A stretch of 64,000 nucleotides of DNA. Source: [Empedobacter] haloabium (GTDB taxonomy: Bacteria > Pseudomonadota > Gammaproteobacteria > Burkholderiales > Burkholderiaceae_D). Below are positions 29,638 through 39,177 of this stretch, one piece after another. A program made the translations under genes and the position numbers. How positions within the stretch are numbered: the first letter of the stretch is position 1; each line of letters begins with the position of its first letter. The stretch covers positions 2,604,001 to 2,668,000 of the forward strand of contig CP136508.1 in assembly GCA_008011715.2 (NCBI GenBank), read 5' to 3'. The notes beneath the pieces were generated by a model. That model had not been told where the DNA came from. It saw nothing but the letters and a program-made list of their open reading frames with translations, and did no database searches.

Positions 29638-32600
29638 ATGACCAACAACGTCGGCGCAGCGAACATTGAACTATCGGTCGACTCGACCGGCGTCGAGACC
29701 GGGCTGGCACGCGCCGAGACCGCCGTTACGCGCACCGGCCGCACCATCCAGAACTTCGGCGGCACCGGCGCGGCCGCTATGGACGGCGTCGGCGCAGGCG
29801 CAAACCGGTCCGCCGCCCGTGTAGACGCGGCCACCCGCAGCCTGATCGGCTCCATCCAGCGCACCACGGCTACGATGGAAGCCGGCTCTCGCACCAGCCG
29901 CGAGTATTACGAGGCCCTGGCGAACCAGCGCGGCGTCAACCGCGACGCGCTGCGCCCGTACCTGGATCAGCTGGACGCCGTGGCAGCGCGTCAGCGAGCC
30001 GCGACAGCCGCCGTCGATGCCGCCAACCCGGCGCTGGCGCGCGTGGGTGTGTCGGCGGCGCAGACCGCCGCCGCGCTGCGCGGCGTGCCGGCGCAATTTA
30101 CGGACATCGTGACGTCGCTCCAGGGCGGCCAGGCGCCGCTGACCGTCTTCCTGCAGCAGGGAGGCCAACTGCGCGACATGTTCGGCGGCGCCGGCGCCGC
30201 AGCGCGCGCCTTGGGCGGCTACATCGCCGGACTGGTCAATCCGTTCACGCTGGCCGCCGCCGGTGCCGCTGCATTGGCTGTTGCGTACAACCAGGGTAGC
30301 AAGGAAGCCGACGGCTACGATCGCGCGCTAGCCAAGACCGGCAATGCGGCCGGCACCACGTCTGGCCAGATTGCCGACATGGCGCGCAACATTGGGGCCG
30401 TCGTAGGCACGCAGGGAAAGGCAGCCGAGGCGCTGACCGCTATGGCGGCCAGTGGTCAGGTTGCCGGCGATAACCTGGAGCGCTTCAGCCGCGTCGCGAT
30501 CGAGATGGAGCGCAACGTCGGCCGCAGCGTAGAGGATACCGTCACTGATCTGGCGGCACTGGGCAAGGCCCCGCTCGAGGCCAGCAAGAAGCTGAGCGAG
30601 CAGTATCACTACCTGACAGCGGCTACCTATGACCAGATTCGCGCTCTGCTGGAACAGGGCCGTGCTGAAGAGGCAGCGGCCACGGCGCAGCAAGCCTACA
30701 TCGACGCGTTCGACGAGCGGTCCAAGAAGCTGGAAGGCCGTCTCGGCGTGATCGAGCGCAGCTGGCGTGCGGTCAAGGACGCCGCGGCCTCGACCTGGGA
30801 TACGATCCTCGGTGTCGGCCGCGAGGAAACGGTCGGCCAGAAGCTGGAGCGTGCGTCGAACGTGCTGATGAACAAGCAGTCCGGCCTGGCCGAGCGCGTG
30901 GCGCAGGGCAAGGGCGACGACCGCATTTCGCAGCAGTTGCGCCAGGACATTGCAGCCGCGCAGGCCTACAAGAAGGAGCTGGAGAGCCAGGCCGACGCTG
31001 CGAACCGGCTGGTTTCGATCGAGACTGGTCGTCAAGCGCTGGACAAGGCGGCCATTGACTGGAAGGAGCAGGGGCTCAAGCTCTTGACGAAAGAGCAGAA
31101 GCTCGAACAGGAAATCGCTGAGACCCGCCGGAAGGGCCTGGCGGCCGGCGTATCGGACAAGGAAATCGAGGACCGTGTTGCCGCGATTCGGAAAAGCGCA
31201 TCAGGCGCGGTGTCCGGTAAGTCCAACGATGGCATCGACGCGCAGATCGAGGCCATCAAGCGTCGCGCGGCCGTCGAGGAATCGGTGGCGAAGCGCTCAC
31301 GCGATCTGCTGGAATCGAACCGCGCGGCCGGCTTGGTCGCGGAAGAGCAGTACATCCAAGCCGTCGAGGCGCTGGACATCGGCGCGTTCGAGCGTGAGAA
31401 GGCCCGGCTGCAGGAAGAGCTGACCCTGGCCGGCGGCAAGCAGAAAAGCGCCAAGGAGCAGGCTGCGCTGCGCGGCCAGATCGCGGCGGTCGAGGAAAAC
31501 ATCATCACGCGGCGCCTGCAGGCCGAGAACCAGCTGAACCAGCTGGAGGTGAAGCGTAACCGCACGGCGGCCGAGAACTACGCGAACGCGCTGGAAAGGC
31601 AGACTTCGTACCGCGACAGCATAACAGGCCAGGTGCGTGCGCAGGAAGAAGCGAACGAGCAGATAGGGCTGTCGGCGACGGCGCTGGCCGACCTCACGGC
31701 AACCCGGCTGGAAGACCAGGCCGCGATCAAAGACCAGAACGCGGATATCGCGGAAGGGATTGACCTGACCGGCGCCATGTCGGCCGAGTATCGCGCCCAG
31801 GCTGAAGCACTGCGAGAGCTGGCGCGCCTGAAGCGCGACGGCGCATTCAAGCAGGCGGCAGTCGAGGCCACGCGGGAGGCCGAGGCGGCGGCCAAGCGCA
31901 TGGCGGAACAGATTGAGGACGCGCTGACGGACTCGCTCATGCGCGGCTTCGAAAGCGGCAAGTCGTTCGCGGAGAATCTGCGCGACACGACGATCAACAT
32001 GTTCAAGACCATGGTGCTGCGGCCGACGATCCAGGCCGTCGTTACCGGGAACTTTAGCGGCGGCGGCGCCGCCGGGGCGGGCGGCATCGGCAACGCGACG
32101 AGCCTGCTGTCGGCAGGGCAGACGATTTGGAACGGTTTTTCGGCCGGCCTGAACGGTTCGCTCGGCAACATCGTCAGCAGCGCGGGCAACCTCGCCGGTT
32201 CGCAGTGGCTGTCTTCGGTGGGCGCCGGTATCTCGGGCGGCGCCAACACGGCCGGCGCGGCAGCGGCGTATGCCCAGGCCGGCAACACGGCTGTGTCGTC
32301 GGGGCTGACCGCTGGCGCGAGCATCGCGACATACGTTCCCATGGTTGCCGCCGCCGTCGCGAGCTACTTCGGCGCCAAGGCTATCGCCAACGGCTATAAG
32401 GTCGAGGGGATCGGCAACCTGCTGAACTTCGCCGGCCTGGCGGGTGGCGTGGTCAACCGCGCGTTCGGCCGGCGCGGGAAGGAGACGACGGCCCAGGGCA
32501 TCACCGGCATGTTCGGCGTCGATTCGCTCGAGAACGGCACGCAGTACACCGACTGGATCAAGAAGGGCGGCTGGTTCCGGAGCGACAAGACCGGTACCGA

Positions 32601-34554
32601 CACGGCCGCGCTGGACGCTACCAAGCTGGCCGGGCTGAATACCGCCTACAAGGCCATCAAGGACAGCACGGCAGCATTCGCTACCGCGCTGGGCGTGCCG
32701 ACTGACGTCGTGACCTCGTACACGAAGCAGATCAAGGTGGCCCTGACTGGCGACGAGGCGAAGGACCAGGCGCTGCTGGCGCAGATGTTCGCTGGCATCG
32801 GCGACGAGCTGGCGAACCGTGTAGTGCCGGGCCTGGAGTCATTCGTGAAGGAGGGCGAGACGGCGTCGACGACGCTGCAGCGACTGGCGGGCGAGTTCAA
32901 GACAGTCGATGCTCTTCTGGACACGCTGGGCCTGACGAGCCAGCAGGCCTTTGGCGCCGTCGGCGTGGCGTCGCTGGCGGCACGCGATCGATTGGTCCAG
33001 CTGGCCGGCGGCGTGGATGCGCTGGCGTCGCAGTCGTCCTTCTTCGCGCAGAACTTCCTGACGCAGGCCGAGCAGTTGGCCCCGGCGCAGAAGCTCGTTA
33101 CCGAGCAGCTGGCCGCCCTGGGCTATGCCAGCGTGACGACGAACGAGCAGTTCAAGGCGGCCGTCGTAAGCCTGGCGCAGTCCGGCGCGCTGGCGACCGA
33201 GGCCGGAGCCAAGACGTACGCCGGCCTGCTCGCCCTGGCGCCGCAGTTCAAGGCCGTCGCGGACTACGCCAAGCAGGTCGCGGACGCCGACGCGGCCGGG
33301 GCGGTAAAGGCCGCCGCCGACGCGCTGCAGCAGCTGAAGGACGCGGCGTCCGTCCTATCGGCTGGCGTGGATACGGCGCTGTCGGCGGTCGCGCGCTCCG
33401 TGAAGGGCCAGCGCGACGCCGTCACCTCGGCGTACGAGGCGGTGATGAAGTCGCTGGAGACGTCGATCAACGGCGTCTCGGCGTCGATCACGAAGACCAC
33501 CGCGCTTTCCGACCTGCTCAAGAACACGCTCAGCGGCATGGCGGTACCGGGACAGGAGACGGCCGGGCGCGCCGCGGCTCAGGCGCAGATCCAGACCGCA
33601 CTGGCGATCGCGAAAGCCGGCGGCCCGCTGCCTGACGCCGACTCGCTGCGTGATGCGCTGTCAACCGTCTCGCGCGGCAATGCTGATGACTACGCGTCGA
33701 TGGCTGACTACCAGCGCGATATGGCGCAAGCAGCGTCGACCATCGCGGAGCTGTCCGGTCTGACCGGCACCAAGCTGACGGCCGAGCAGCAGCAGTTGAA
33801 GCTGCTCCAGGATCAGAAGGACGTGGCAACGAAAGCCTACGAGGCCGAGACCGAGCGGCTGGACAAGATCCTGGAGGCCGCACAGAAGGAGGTCGACATT
33901 CTCAACGGAGTCGCGACCGGCGTGCAGGCGATCCCTGTCGCGCTGGAGGCGTTGAAGGCGGCCATCGCCGCAGCGATGAAAAACCCAGTCGCAGCGGCGC
34001 CGTCGGCCACCCAGGCTGCCTACAACCAGTACCTGGGCCGCGACGCGTCGAAATCCGAGATCGACTACTGGACCGGCCAGGCCGGCGCGGGCGTCAACGT
34101 CGGCAACGCCGTGGCGGGTTCCGATGAGGCCTACATCCAGTCGCTCTACAAGGAGCTGCTGGGCCGCACTGGCGAAGCGGCCGGCGTGGACTCTTGGGAG
34201 GAGGCGCTCAGGCTCGGCCAGACGCGCGAGAGCATCCGCGCCGGCTTCATGGCCAGCGAGGAATACAAGAAGCTACACCCGAAAGGGTTTGCTGCTGGTG
34301 GCGCGCACGAAGGCGGTTGGCGCATCGTCGGGGAGAACGGGCCGGAGCTGGAGAACACCGGCCCCTCTCGCATCTACTCGAACGGTGCAAGCGCGTCTCT
34401 GTTCGCTGGCATGGAGGCCCGCCTGCAGTCCCTCGAAACGCTCATGTCCGCTGGCCTGTCGCGCCTCATCGGTGAAGCGAAGCGCGGCGCAAATGCGATG
34501 GAAAACGTCGATACGCGCGGCGTACGAACCCGCAATGAAATGGAGATTGCATGA
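29638..34554 (+). CDS. tape measure protein with C-terminal DUF4214
   Basis: 1638 residues, implying a long tail. Residues 1-120 are a typical start (IELSVDSTGVETGLARAETAV). RGVPAQFTDIVTSLQGGQAPLTVFLQQGGQLRDMFG is the lambda gpH-type segment. Long coiled coils fill 400-750. The SFAENLRDTTINMFKTMVLRPTIQ motif near 780-800 precedes small hydrophobic glycine/alanine stretches. Near 1455-1545 there are two DUF4214 units (YNQYLGRDASKSEIDYW and YKELLGRTGEAAGVDSW), and then a GFAAGGAHEGGWRIVGENGPEL end. It sets tail length and helps DNA cross the envelope. Confidence 0.93.
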   Translation: MTNNVGAANIELSVDSTGVETGLARAETAVTRTGRTIQNFGGTGAAAMDGVGAGANRSAARVDAATRSLIGSIQRTTATMEAGSRTSREYYEALANQRGVNRDALRPYLDQLDAVAARQRAATAAVDAANPALARVGVSAAQTAAALRGVPAQFTDIVTSLQGGQAPLTVFLQQGGQLRDMFGGAGAAARALGGYIAGLVNPFTLAAAGAAALAVAYNQGSKEADGYDRALAKTGNAAGTTSGQIADMARNIGAVVGTQGKAAEALTAMAASGQVAGDNLERFSRVAIEMERNVGRSVEDTVTDLAALGKAPLEASKKLSEQYHYLTAATYDQIRALLEQGRAEEAAATAQQAYIDAFDERSKKLEGRLGVIERSWRAVKDAAASTWDTILGVGREETVGQKLERASNVLMNKQSGLAERVAQGKGDDRISQQLRQDIAAAQAYKKELESQADAANRLVSIETGRQALDKAAIDWKEQGLKLLTKEQKLEQEIAETRRKGLAAGVSDKEIEDRVAAIRKSASGAVSGKSNDGIDAQIEAIKRRAAVEESVAKRSRDLLESNRAAGLVAEEQYIQAVEALDIGAFEREKARLQEELTLAGGKQKSAKEQAALRGQIAAVEENIITRRLQAENQLNQLEVKRNRTAAENYANALERQTSYRDSITGQVRAQEEANEQIGLSATALADLTATRLEDQAAIKDQNADIAEGIDLTGAMSAEYRAQAEALRELARLKRDGAFKQAAVEATREAEAAAKRMAEQIEDALTDSLMRGFESGKSFAENLRDTTINMFKTMVLRPTIQAVVTGNFSGGGAAGAGGIGNATSLLSAGQTIWNGFSAGLNGSLGNIVSSAGNLAGSQWLSSVGAGISGGANTAGAAAAYAQAGNTAVSSGLTAGASIATYVPMVAAAVASYFGAKAIANGYKVEGIGNLLNFAGLAGGVVNRAFGRRGKETTAQGITGMFGVDSLENGTQYTDWIKKGGWFRSDKTGTDTAALDATKLAGLNTAYKAIKDSTAAFATALGVPTDVVTSYTKQIKVALTGDEAKDQALLAQMFAGIGDELANRVVPGLESFVKEGETASTTLQRLAGEFKTVDALLDTLGLTSQQAFGAVGVASLAARDRLVQLAGGVDALASQSSFFAQNFLTQAEQLAPAQKLVTEQLAALGYASVTTNEQFKAAVVSLAQSGALATEAGAKTYAGLLALAPQFKAVADYAKQVADADAAGAVKAAADALQQLKDAASVLSAGVDTALSAVARSVKGQRDAVTSAYEAVMKSLETSINGVSASITKTTALSDLLKNTLSGMAVPGQETAGRAAAQAQIQTALAIAKAGGPLPDADSLRDALSTVSRGNADDYASMADYQRDMAQAASTIAELSGLTGTKLTAEQQQLKLLQDQKDVATKAYEAETERLDKILEAAQKEVDILNGVATGVQAIPVALEALKAAIAAAMKNPVAAAPSATQAAYNQYLGRDASKSEIDYWTGQAGAGVNVGNAVAGSDEAYIQSLYKELLGRTGEAAGVDSWEEALRLGQTRESIRAGFMASEEYKKLHPKGFAAGGAHEGGWRIVGENGPELENTGPSRIYSNGASASLFAGMEARLQSLETLMSAGLSRLIGEAKRGANAMENVDTRGVRTRNEMEIA

Positions 34555-35465
34555 CCCTTCGAATCATTCGGCCAGCATGGGCTGACGACGACCTTGTCGC
34601 CGCCGGCGGCATGCTGACTGCGTCAAACGTGCTGGAGACGGTGCCGCTGTGGAATGCCGCGACGGCGTATACGGTCGGCCAGCGCGTGCGGCGCGACACC
34701 ACGCACCGCATCTATGAGGCCGGCGCGGCGAGCACGAACCAGATCCCGGAGCAGAGCACGGCGGGATCGCCGGCGGCTTGGCTGGACGTGCAAGCGACAA
34801 ACCGGTTCTCGATGCTGGACGCCGTCAACAGCACGATCACGACGAACGCAGGCAGCATCGACGTTATCCTGACGCCCGGTCGAGCCAATTCCCTCTACCT
34901 GGGCGGGTTGGATGCGGCCACCGTCGACGTGACTGTGATGAACGGCGCGACGGTGCGCGAGGCTCGCCACTACCGGACGCTCGTCGACAACGTCTTTTCC
35001 TGGCAGGAGTGGACGGACGAGCCGATCATCCGCGCGACGGACCTGACCGTGTCGGATCTGCCGATCTACCCGGGCGACACGGTGCGGGTCGTCATCAGCC
35101 AGCCGGGCGGCGTGGCCGGCTGCGGAACGCTTGTCGTCGGCATGTCGCGCGCGATCGGCAATGTGCTGTGGGGGGCTGGGTTTCGCCTCAAGACGAACTC
35201 GGTCTACAAGGACAAGGGTTTCGGCTTCGTCGGCCTGGTGAAGCGGCCGGCGGCGCGCAAGATCACCGCGCAGGTGTTCGTGCCGGCGGCCATGTTCGAC
35301 GAGGTCAACCGCCTCATGGCCGAGTACGACGGCCAGAACCTGGTGTGGTCGTTCTCGGACAAGTACCGGTCGCTGTCGGGCCTGGGCTACAAGGACGACT
35401 TCGATCACACGCTGCCTTCGCCAGGCGGCAGCATTTTCAACCTGACAATCATGGGGCTTATCTGA
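34551..35465 (+). CDS. tail tip/baseplate-associated protein
   Basis: 304 residues, ATGA overlap with the tape measure. A segment PLWNAATAYTVGQRVRRDTTHRIYEA resembles a carbohydrate-binding (CBM5/12-like) module near residues 32-60. The rest is beta-rich, ending in FDHTLPSPGGSIFNLTIMGLI. It probably forms part of the tail tip and may contact surface sugar. Confidence 0.65.
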   Translation: MTLRIIRPAWADDDLVAAGGMLTASNVLETVPLWNAATAYTVGQRVRRDTTHRIYEAGAASTNQIPEQSTAGSPAAWLDVQATNRFSMLDAVNSTITTNAGSIDVILTPGRANSLYLGGLDAATVDVTVMNGATVREARHYRTLVDNVFSWQEWTDEPIIRATDLTVSDLPIYPGDTVRVVISQPGGVAGCGTLVVGMSRAIGNVLWGAGFRLKTNSVYKDKGFGFVGLVKRPAARKITAQVFVPAAMFDEVNRLMAEYDGQNLVWSFSDKYRSLSGLGYKDDFDHTLPSPGGSIFNLTIMGLI

Positions 35466-36859
35466 TGCCAATGCCACAAACCAACGTGACCGCGTTCGAC
35501 GGGATTAACACGCCAACGCGCAACGACCCGGCTAACTGGAACGACCGTGCCGAGGACGGTTGGGCGCGCCTGAAGCCAGGCGGCGACCAGATGAACGTTC
35601 TGGCCGGCCAGATGAACAACATGGCGACGTCCGCGAACGAAGCGGCCGAGACGGCGACCACGAAGGCGGGCGAGGCGGCGCAGAGCGCAGCCGATGCGGC
35701 CGGCAGTGCCAGCGGCGCAGCGCAGAGTGCCGGCGACGCCAGTGCGAGCGCGGAACAGGCGGCCGAAAGTGCCGCCGCCGCCGCCGCCTTGGTCAACGCG
35801 CTGACGGCCAGCAGCAGCACGTCGCTGACGATCTCGCTCGGCGCCAAGACGCTCGTCACCCAGTCGGGCAAGCAGTTCGCCCCTGGCACCGACCTGAAGA
35901 TCGCCGACGTCGCCAACGCGGCGAATGCGATGTATGCGACCGTGACCAGCTACACCGGCACGAGCCTGCAGGTCAACGTCACCAGCGTGACCGGCTCCGG
36001 CACCATCGCGGCTTGGAACATCAGCGTGTCCGGCCAGCGCGGCCCGACCGGCGCTACCGGCGGCGTCACCGGCGGCACGCTCGAGGGCGCGCTGTGGGCG
36101 AAGAAGGGCACCGACGTGGCCAGCGGCACGGCGCCAGGCGCGGTCGAGGTCTGGACGACGGGCGGCGAGTTCTTCACCCTGACCGGCTCCGCGACCATCA
36201 CCGGCCTGGCGGCAGCGCCACAGGCCGGTGCGGAAGTGCGTGTGCTGGTGTCGGGCACGCCGACGTTGACCGCCGGCGCCAGCCTGGTCATCAAGGGGGT
36301 GCCGAGCGGCCAGAGCTACACGTGTGCGCCCGGCGACGAGCTGGACATCTGGGCGGAGACGACGACCAAATTCCGGGTAGCGATAACCCGCGCGAACGGT
36401 GCTGCCACGGCGGACGGCGGCCTGCTGCACGTGGTCGACCAGAAGCCGAACGCGACGCCAGGCGGCACCAACGCCGGCAACACCGACACCGCGCGTACGC
36501 TCAACACGGTGCTGGTCAGCACGATCGCAGGGGCGCAGCTGGCGAGCAATCAGGTCACGCTACCCATGGGAACCTACGACATCACGGCCCGGGCACCGTT
36601 CAACAACGTGGGCATGAATCGGCTGACCTGGTGGAACGTGACTGACAACTCCCCAGCGATCTATGGTCCATCCGCCGGGGGCACCGCACCCGGGTCAGCG
36701 TTTGTCAGCGGGCGCGTGACCATCACAGCTCAAAAGGTGTTTGAGCTCCGGCACTTCACCAGTACGAATAACAACTCGACGGGCCTGGGGATGCACGTAG
36801 GAGCCTCGAACGCTGCGCCCGAAGTGTACGCCACTCTGGAAATCAGAAAGGTCGCATAG
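35465..36859 (+). CDS. tail fibre-like protein
   Basis: 464 residues, start overlapping the previous stop (TGATG). Residues 50-110 are an alanine-rich heptad region (AANEAAETATTKAGEAAQSAADAAG style) expected to trimerise. A collagen-like bit GQRGPTGATGGVTGG lies near 195, and beta-rich receptor-type domains fill the C-terminus. Likely a short side or tip fibre. Confidence 0.75.
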   Translation: MPMPQTNVTAFDGINTPTRNDPANWNDRAEDGWARLKPGGDQMNVLAGQMNNMATSANEAAETATTKAGEAAQSAADAAGSASGAAQSAGDASASAEQAAESAAAAAALVNALTASSSTSLTISLGAKTLVTQSGKQFAPGTDLKIADVANAANAMYATVTSYTGTSLQVNVTSVTGSGTIAAWNISVSGQRGPTGATGGVTGGTLEGALWAKKGTDVASGTAPGAVEVWTTGGEFFTLTGSATITGLAAAPQAGAEVRVLVSGTPTLTAGASLVIKGVPSGQSYTCAPGDELDIWAETTTKFRVAITRANGAATADGGLLHVVDQKPNATPGGTNAGNTDTARTLNTVLVSTIAGAQLASNQVTLPMGTYDITARAPFNNVGMNRLTWWNVTDNSPAIYGPSAGGTAPGSAFVSGRVTITAQKVFELRHFTSTNNNSTGLGMHVGASNAAPEVYATLEIRKVA

Positions 36860-36862
36860 CCC

Positions 36863-37084
36863 ATGCCTCGACAGCCATTTCGGTACGTGACATTTGACGA
36901 AACTGGTTCCCTGACAGGGTGCTATTTCCAGGTTCCGCCGCCGCAGCATGTCGAGTGGCTGATTGAGGTCGATGAGACCTTCGTCTGGACCTGGACCCTG
37001 TACTGCGCCAGCGCGGACCGCCTGCACGTCCAGCTTATCGCGGAACATGCTGAGCCAGATCCCGGCAAGCCGGCCGCCAAATAG
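36863..37084 (+). CDS. small protein after the tail fibre
   Basis: 73 residues with AAAGG before the ATG. The product (MPRQPFRYVTFDETGSLTGCYFQVPPPQHVEW...) sits where fibre chaperones or assembly proteins lie. No family recognised. Confidence 0.6.
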   Translation: MPRQPFRYVTFDETGSLTGCYFQVPPPQHVEWLIEVDETFVWTWTLYCASADRLHVQLIAEHAEPDPGKPAAK

Positions 37085-37114
37085 CCGTACGGCCCCGGCC
37101 GCGCACCAACAACC

Positions 37115-37138
37115 AACCCGCTTCGGCGGGTTTTTCTT
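37115..37138 (+). terminator. terminator before the lysis cassette
   Basis: AACCCGC, TTCG tetraloop, GCGGGTT, then T-rich tail. The UUCG loop makes it very stable. Confidence 0.82.
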
Positions 37139-37161
37139 TCCTACCTATGAAAGCTCTCCCC

Positions 37162-37590
37162 ATGAGTATCGAAACTGCCGGCGGCGCTGCGGCGATCAAA
37201 TTTTTCGGCGTCGCTGTCCTGGCCTCGGCGCTGGGCACGGCGGTCGGCTTCGCGCTGATGTGGCCGCGCACGGCGCGCGAGGCGGTCGTTCGCTTCACGT
37301 GCGCCATTTCCAGCTCGATCACGTTCGGGCCGCTCCTGGCGATCGGCGCGCACTCGTGGTGGCCGAGCTACTTCACGTCAGCCGGCCAGGTCGGCGCGAT
37401 GTACGGAGGCGACGCGATGGCGGGCCTGTTGGCGGCCGCCGCGCCATTCCTTGTTATCGCCGCGCTGCCGGCGTGGTGGCTGCTGGGCGGCCTGGTGCTG
37501 TGGCTGGAGCGCCGTCGCGGCAAGGACATTGGCGAGATCGCGCACGACGCCGTCGACGTCGTCAAAACCGTCAAGGAGGGCCTGCTGTGA
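37162..37590 (+). CDS. holin-like membrane protein
   Basis: 142 residues if started at the second ATG (MSIETAGGAAAIKFFG); an ATG 15 bases upstream is also possible. Three to four hydrophobic segments are seen (FGVAVLASALGTAVGFALMW, ITFGPLLAIGAHSWW, LLAAAAPFLVIAALPAWWLLGGLVLWL) and a charged C-terminal tail. Its place just before the endolysin supports a holin role. Confidence 0.75.
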   Translation: MSIETAGGAAAIKFFGVAVLASALGTAVGFALMWPRTAREAVVRFTCAISSSITFGPLLAIGAHSWWPSYFTSAGQVGAMYGGDAMAGLLAAAAPFLVIAALPAWWLLGGLVLWLERRRGKDIGEIAHDAVDVVKTVKEGLL

Positions 37591-38222
37591 ACCTGACCCC
37601 CGAGCAACTGCTGAAGATCGCGCCCAGCGTCGGCGCCAGCGCGGGCGTGTACGTCAACGCGCTCAACGCGGCCATGTCGCGCTACTGCATCAACACGCCG
37701 CAGCGGGCCGCGCACTTCCTGGCGCAGGTCGTGCACGAAAGCGGCGAGCTGCAGCGCGTGCGCGAGAACCTGAACTACTCGGCGGCCGGGCTGCGCGCCA
37801 CCTGGCCCAGCCGCTTCCCGAGCGTCGCCGGCGCCCAGCTGTACGCGCGCCAGCCGCAGAAGATCGCGAACTACGTCTACGCGAACCGGATGGGCAACGG
37901 CGACGAGAAGAGCGGCGACGGCTGGCGGTACCGCGGCGCCGGCTGGCTGCAGCTCACCGGCCGCAAAGCGCATCACGAGGTGGCCGGCGCCCTGGGCGTG
38001 ATCGGTGACGTTGGCACCTGGCTGGAATCGGTGCCGGGCGCGGCGCTGTCGGCGGCCTGGTACTGGTGGAAGGTCGGCTGCAACAAGCTGGCGGACGCCG
38101 GGAACGTGGACGGCATCTCGGACCTGATCAACCTGGGCCACCGCACCGAGCGCGTGGGCGACTCGATCGGCTACGACAAGCGGCTGAGCCTGACCCGTCA
38201 CTGCCTGGCGGTGCTGTCATGA
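37587..38222 (+). CDS. GH19 endolysin
   Basis: 211 residues from a GTG with a perfect AGGAGG site, overlapping the holin stop. The glycoside hydrolase family 19 pattern is clear: AHFLAQVVHESGELQRVRENLNYSAAGL with the catalytic Glu near 51, then GDGWRYRGAGWLQLTGRKAH and SAAWYWW. It cuts the glycan strands of peptidoglycan at lysis. No signal peptide, so it depends on the holin. Confidence 0.93.
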   Translation: MNLTPEQLLKIAPSVGASAGVYVNALNAAMSRYCINTPQRAAHFLAQVVHESGELQRVRENLNYSAAGLRATWPSRFPSVAGAQLYARQPQKIANYVYANRMGNGDEKSGDGWRYRGAGWLQLTGRKAHHEVAGALGVIGDVGTWLESVPGAALSAAWYWWKVGCNKLADAGNVDGISDLINLGHRTERVGDSIGYDKRLSLTRHCLAVLS

Positions 38223-38740
38223 CGGCGCTCGAGCGGTTCGTGGCCGCCGTCGTGGCTGGCGTGCTGCTGGCCGCGCTGGCTTGGTGGTGGCACGCGCGCG
38301 AGGTGTCACATGCGCGCCACGAGGGCTGGGCCGCCGCCGTGGCCGCCGCTGACAAGCAGTACAACGCGGACGCCGACGCCGCCCGGCGCGAGGAGCGCGC
38401 GCTCCGCGACCAGTTCGTCGAGCGTGCCAACCAATACCACCTGAAGGAACAGACCTATGACCAAAACCTTGTCGACGCTCAGCGTCGTATGCGCGCTGGT
38501 GTTGACAGCCTGCGTTGCCCCGCAGCCAGTGCCGTACAAGCCAGCGCCGCGCCCGCAGATCGACCCGCTGCCGCAGGAGCTGCGCCTGACGAGCCTGGAG
38601 CGCCAGTTGTGCCAGCGGTGGCTGGCGATATTCTCGGCCTCGCCGCAGACACAGGCCGACTCGTGCGGAAGCTCGAAGAAGTCACCGCCCGATACGACGC
38701 CTGCCGCGCGCTGAACAACGGGGCGCCGCCGGCCGACTGA
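38219..38740 (+). CDS. rz: Rz-like inner-membrane spanin
   Basis: 173 residues, ATGA overlap with the endolysin. One N-terminal membrane anchor (FVAAVVAGVLLAALAWWW), then a long charged coiled coil (AAAVAAADKQYNADADAARREERALRDQF). It joins with Rz1 to fuse inner and outer membranes at lysis. The Rz1 gene is nested inside it in another frame. Confidence 0.88.
   Translation: MTALERFVAAVVAGVLLAALAWWWHAREVSHARHEGWAAAVAAADKQYNADADAARREERALRDQFVERANQYHLKEQTYDQNLVDAQRRMRAGVDSLRCPAASAVQASAAPADRPAAAGAAPDEPGAPVVPAVAGDILGLAADTGRLVRKLEEVTARYDACRALNNGAPPAD
38457..38714 (+). CDS. rz1: Rz1-like outer-membrane spanin lipoprotein, nested in rz
   Basis: 85 residues in the +1 frame of rz. A lipoprotein signal with lipobox LTAC (Cys19) is followed by a proline-rich mature part (APQPVPYKPAPRPQIDPLPQEL), the hallmarks of Rz1. 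It is fully embedded in rz, as in lambda. Confidence 0.85.
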   Translation: MTKTLSTLSVVCALVLTACVAPQPVPYKPAPRPQIDPLPQELRLTSLERQLCQRWLAIFSASPQTQADSCGSSKKSPPDTTPAAR

Positions 38741-38764
38741 TATACTGGACGCGCATACAGTATA
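38741..38764. promoter_or_regulatory. LexA-type SOS box
   Basis: TATACTG, ten bases, CAGTATA: a perfect outer palindrome with the CTG-N10-CAG spacing of the LexA consensus. It ends nine bases before the start codon at 38773, so a bound repressor would block that gene. Confidence 0.7.
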
Positions 38765-38772
38765 GGTGTCCC

Positions 38773-39177
38773 ATGAACGGCAGCAGCGTGTCAATGAATT
38801 GCTCAGCACCAACCCCGCTATGGGTTGGCCTGCCGGTGTCCGTCGTTCGCCTCCGGGTGGACGGGCGCCGGCTGACGGCCGACGAATATCGGGCGGCGGA
38901 GCGGCACCGGGGGCGGCTGATCCTGCGGCCGACCGACAAGTGGCAAACCGGCGGCGGCGCCAGCCACATTGCCGAGCTGGCGAAGCCGAGCACGACGGAC
39001 CACGGGTACTTGGGCGCGCCGCTGTTCAACCCGGTCGTCGAGCGGATCGATCACCGCGGTATCGTGCTGAGCGGCTACGAGACGCGCCTGGTCGGCGGCG
39101 CCGTGCAGCACGTCGAGCAGGTCTGGCTGGTCAACTTTGCGTCTGCGGCTGACGACGGCGCCGGGCCGGCTCGCTGA
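38773..39177 (+). CDS. SOS-box-controlled protein at the prophage right end
   Basis: 134 residues. No signal or membrane segment. The sequence has VVRLRVDGRRLTADEYRAAERHRGRLILRPTDKW and ERIDHRGIVLSGYETRLVGGAVQHVEQVWLV, likely a small beta-rich domain; the family is not recognised. The gene directly follows a LexA-type box and its 3' end overlaps that of a minus-strand gene by 47 bases. Damage-induced expression at the prophage edge is inferred. Confidence 0.65.
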   Translation: MNGSSVSMNCSAPTPLWVGLPVSVVRLRVDGRRLTADEYRAAERHRGRLILRPTDKWQTGGGASHIAELAKPSTTDHGYLGAPLFNPVVERIDHRGIVLSGYETRLVGGAVQHVEQVWLVNFASAADDGAGPAR

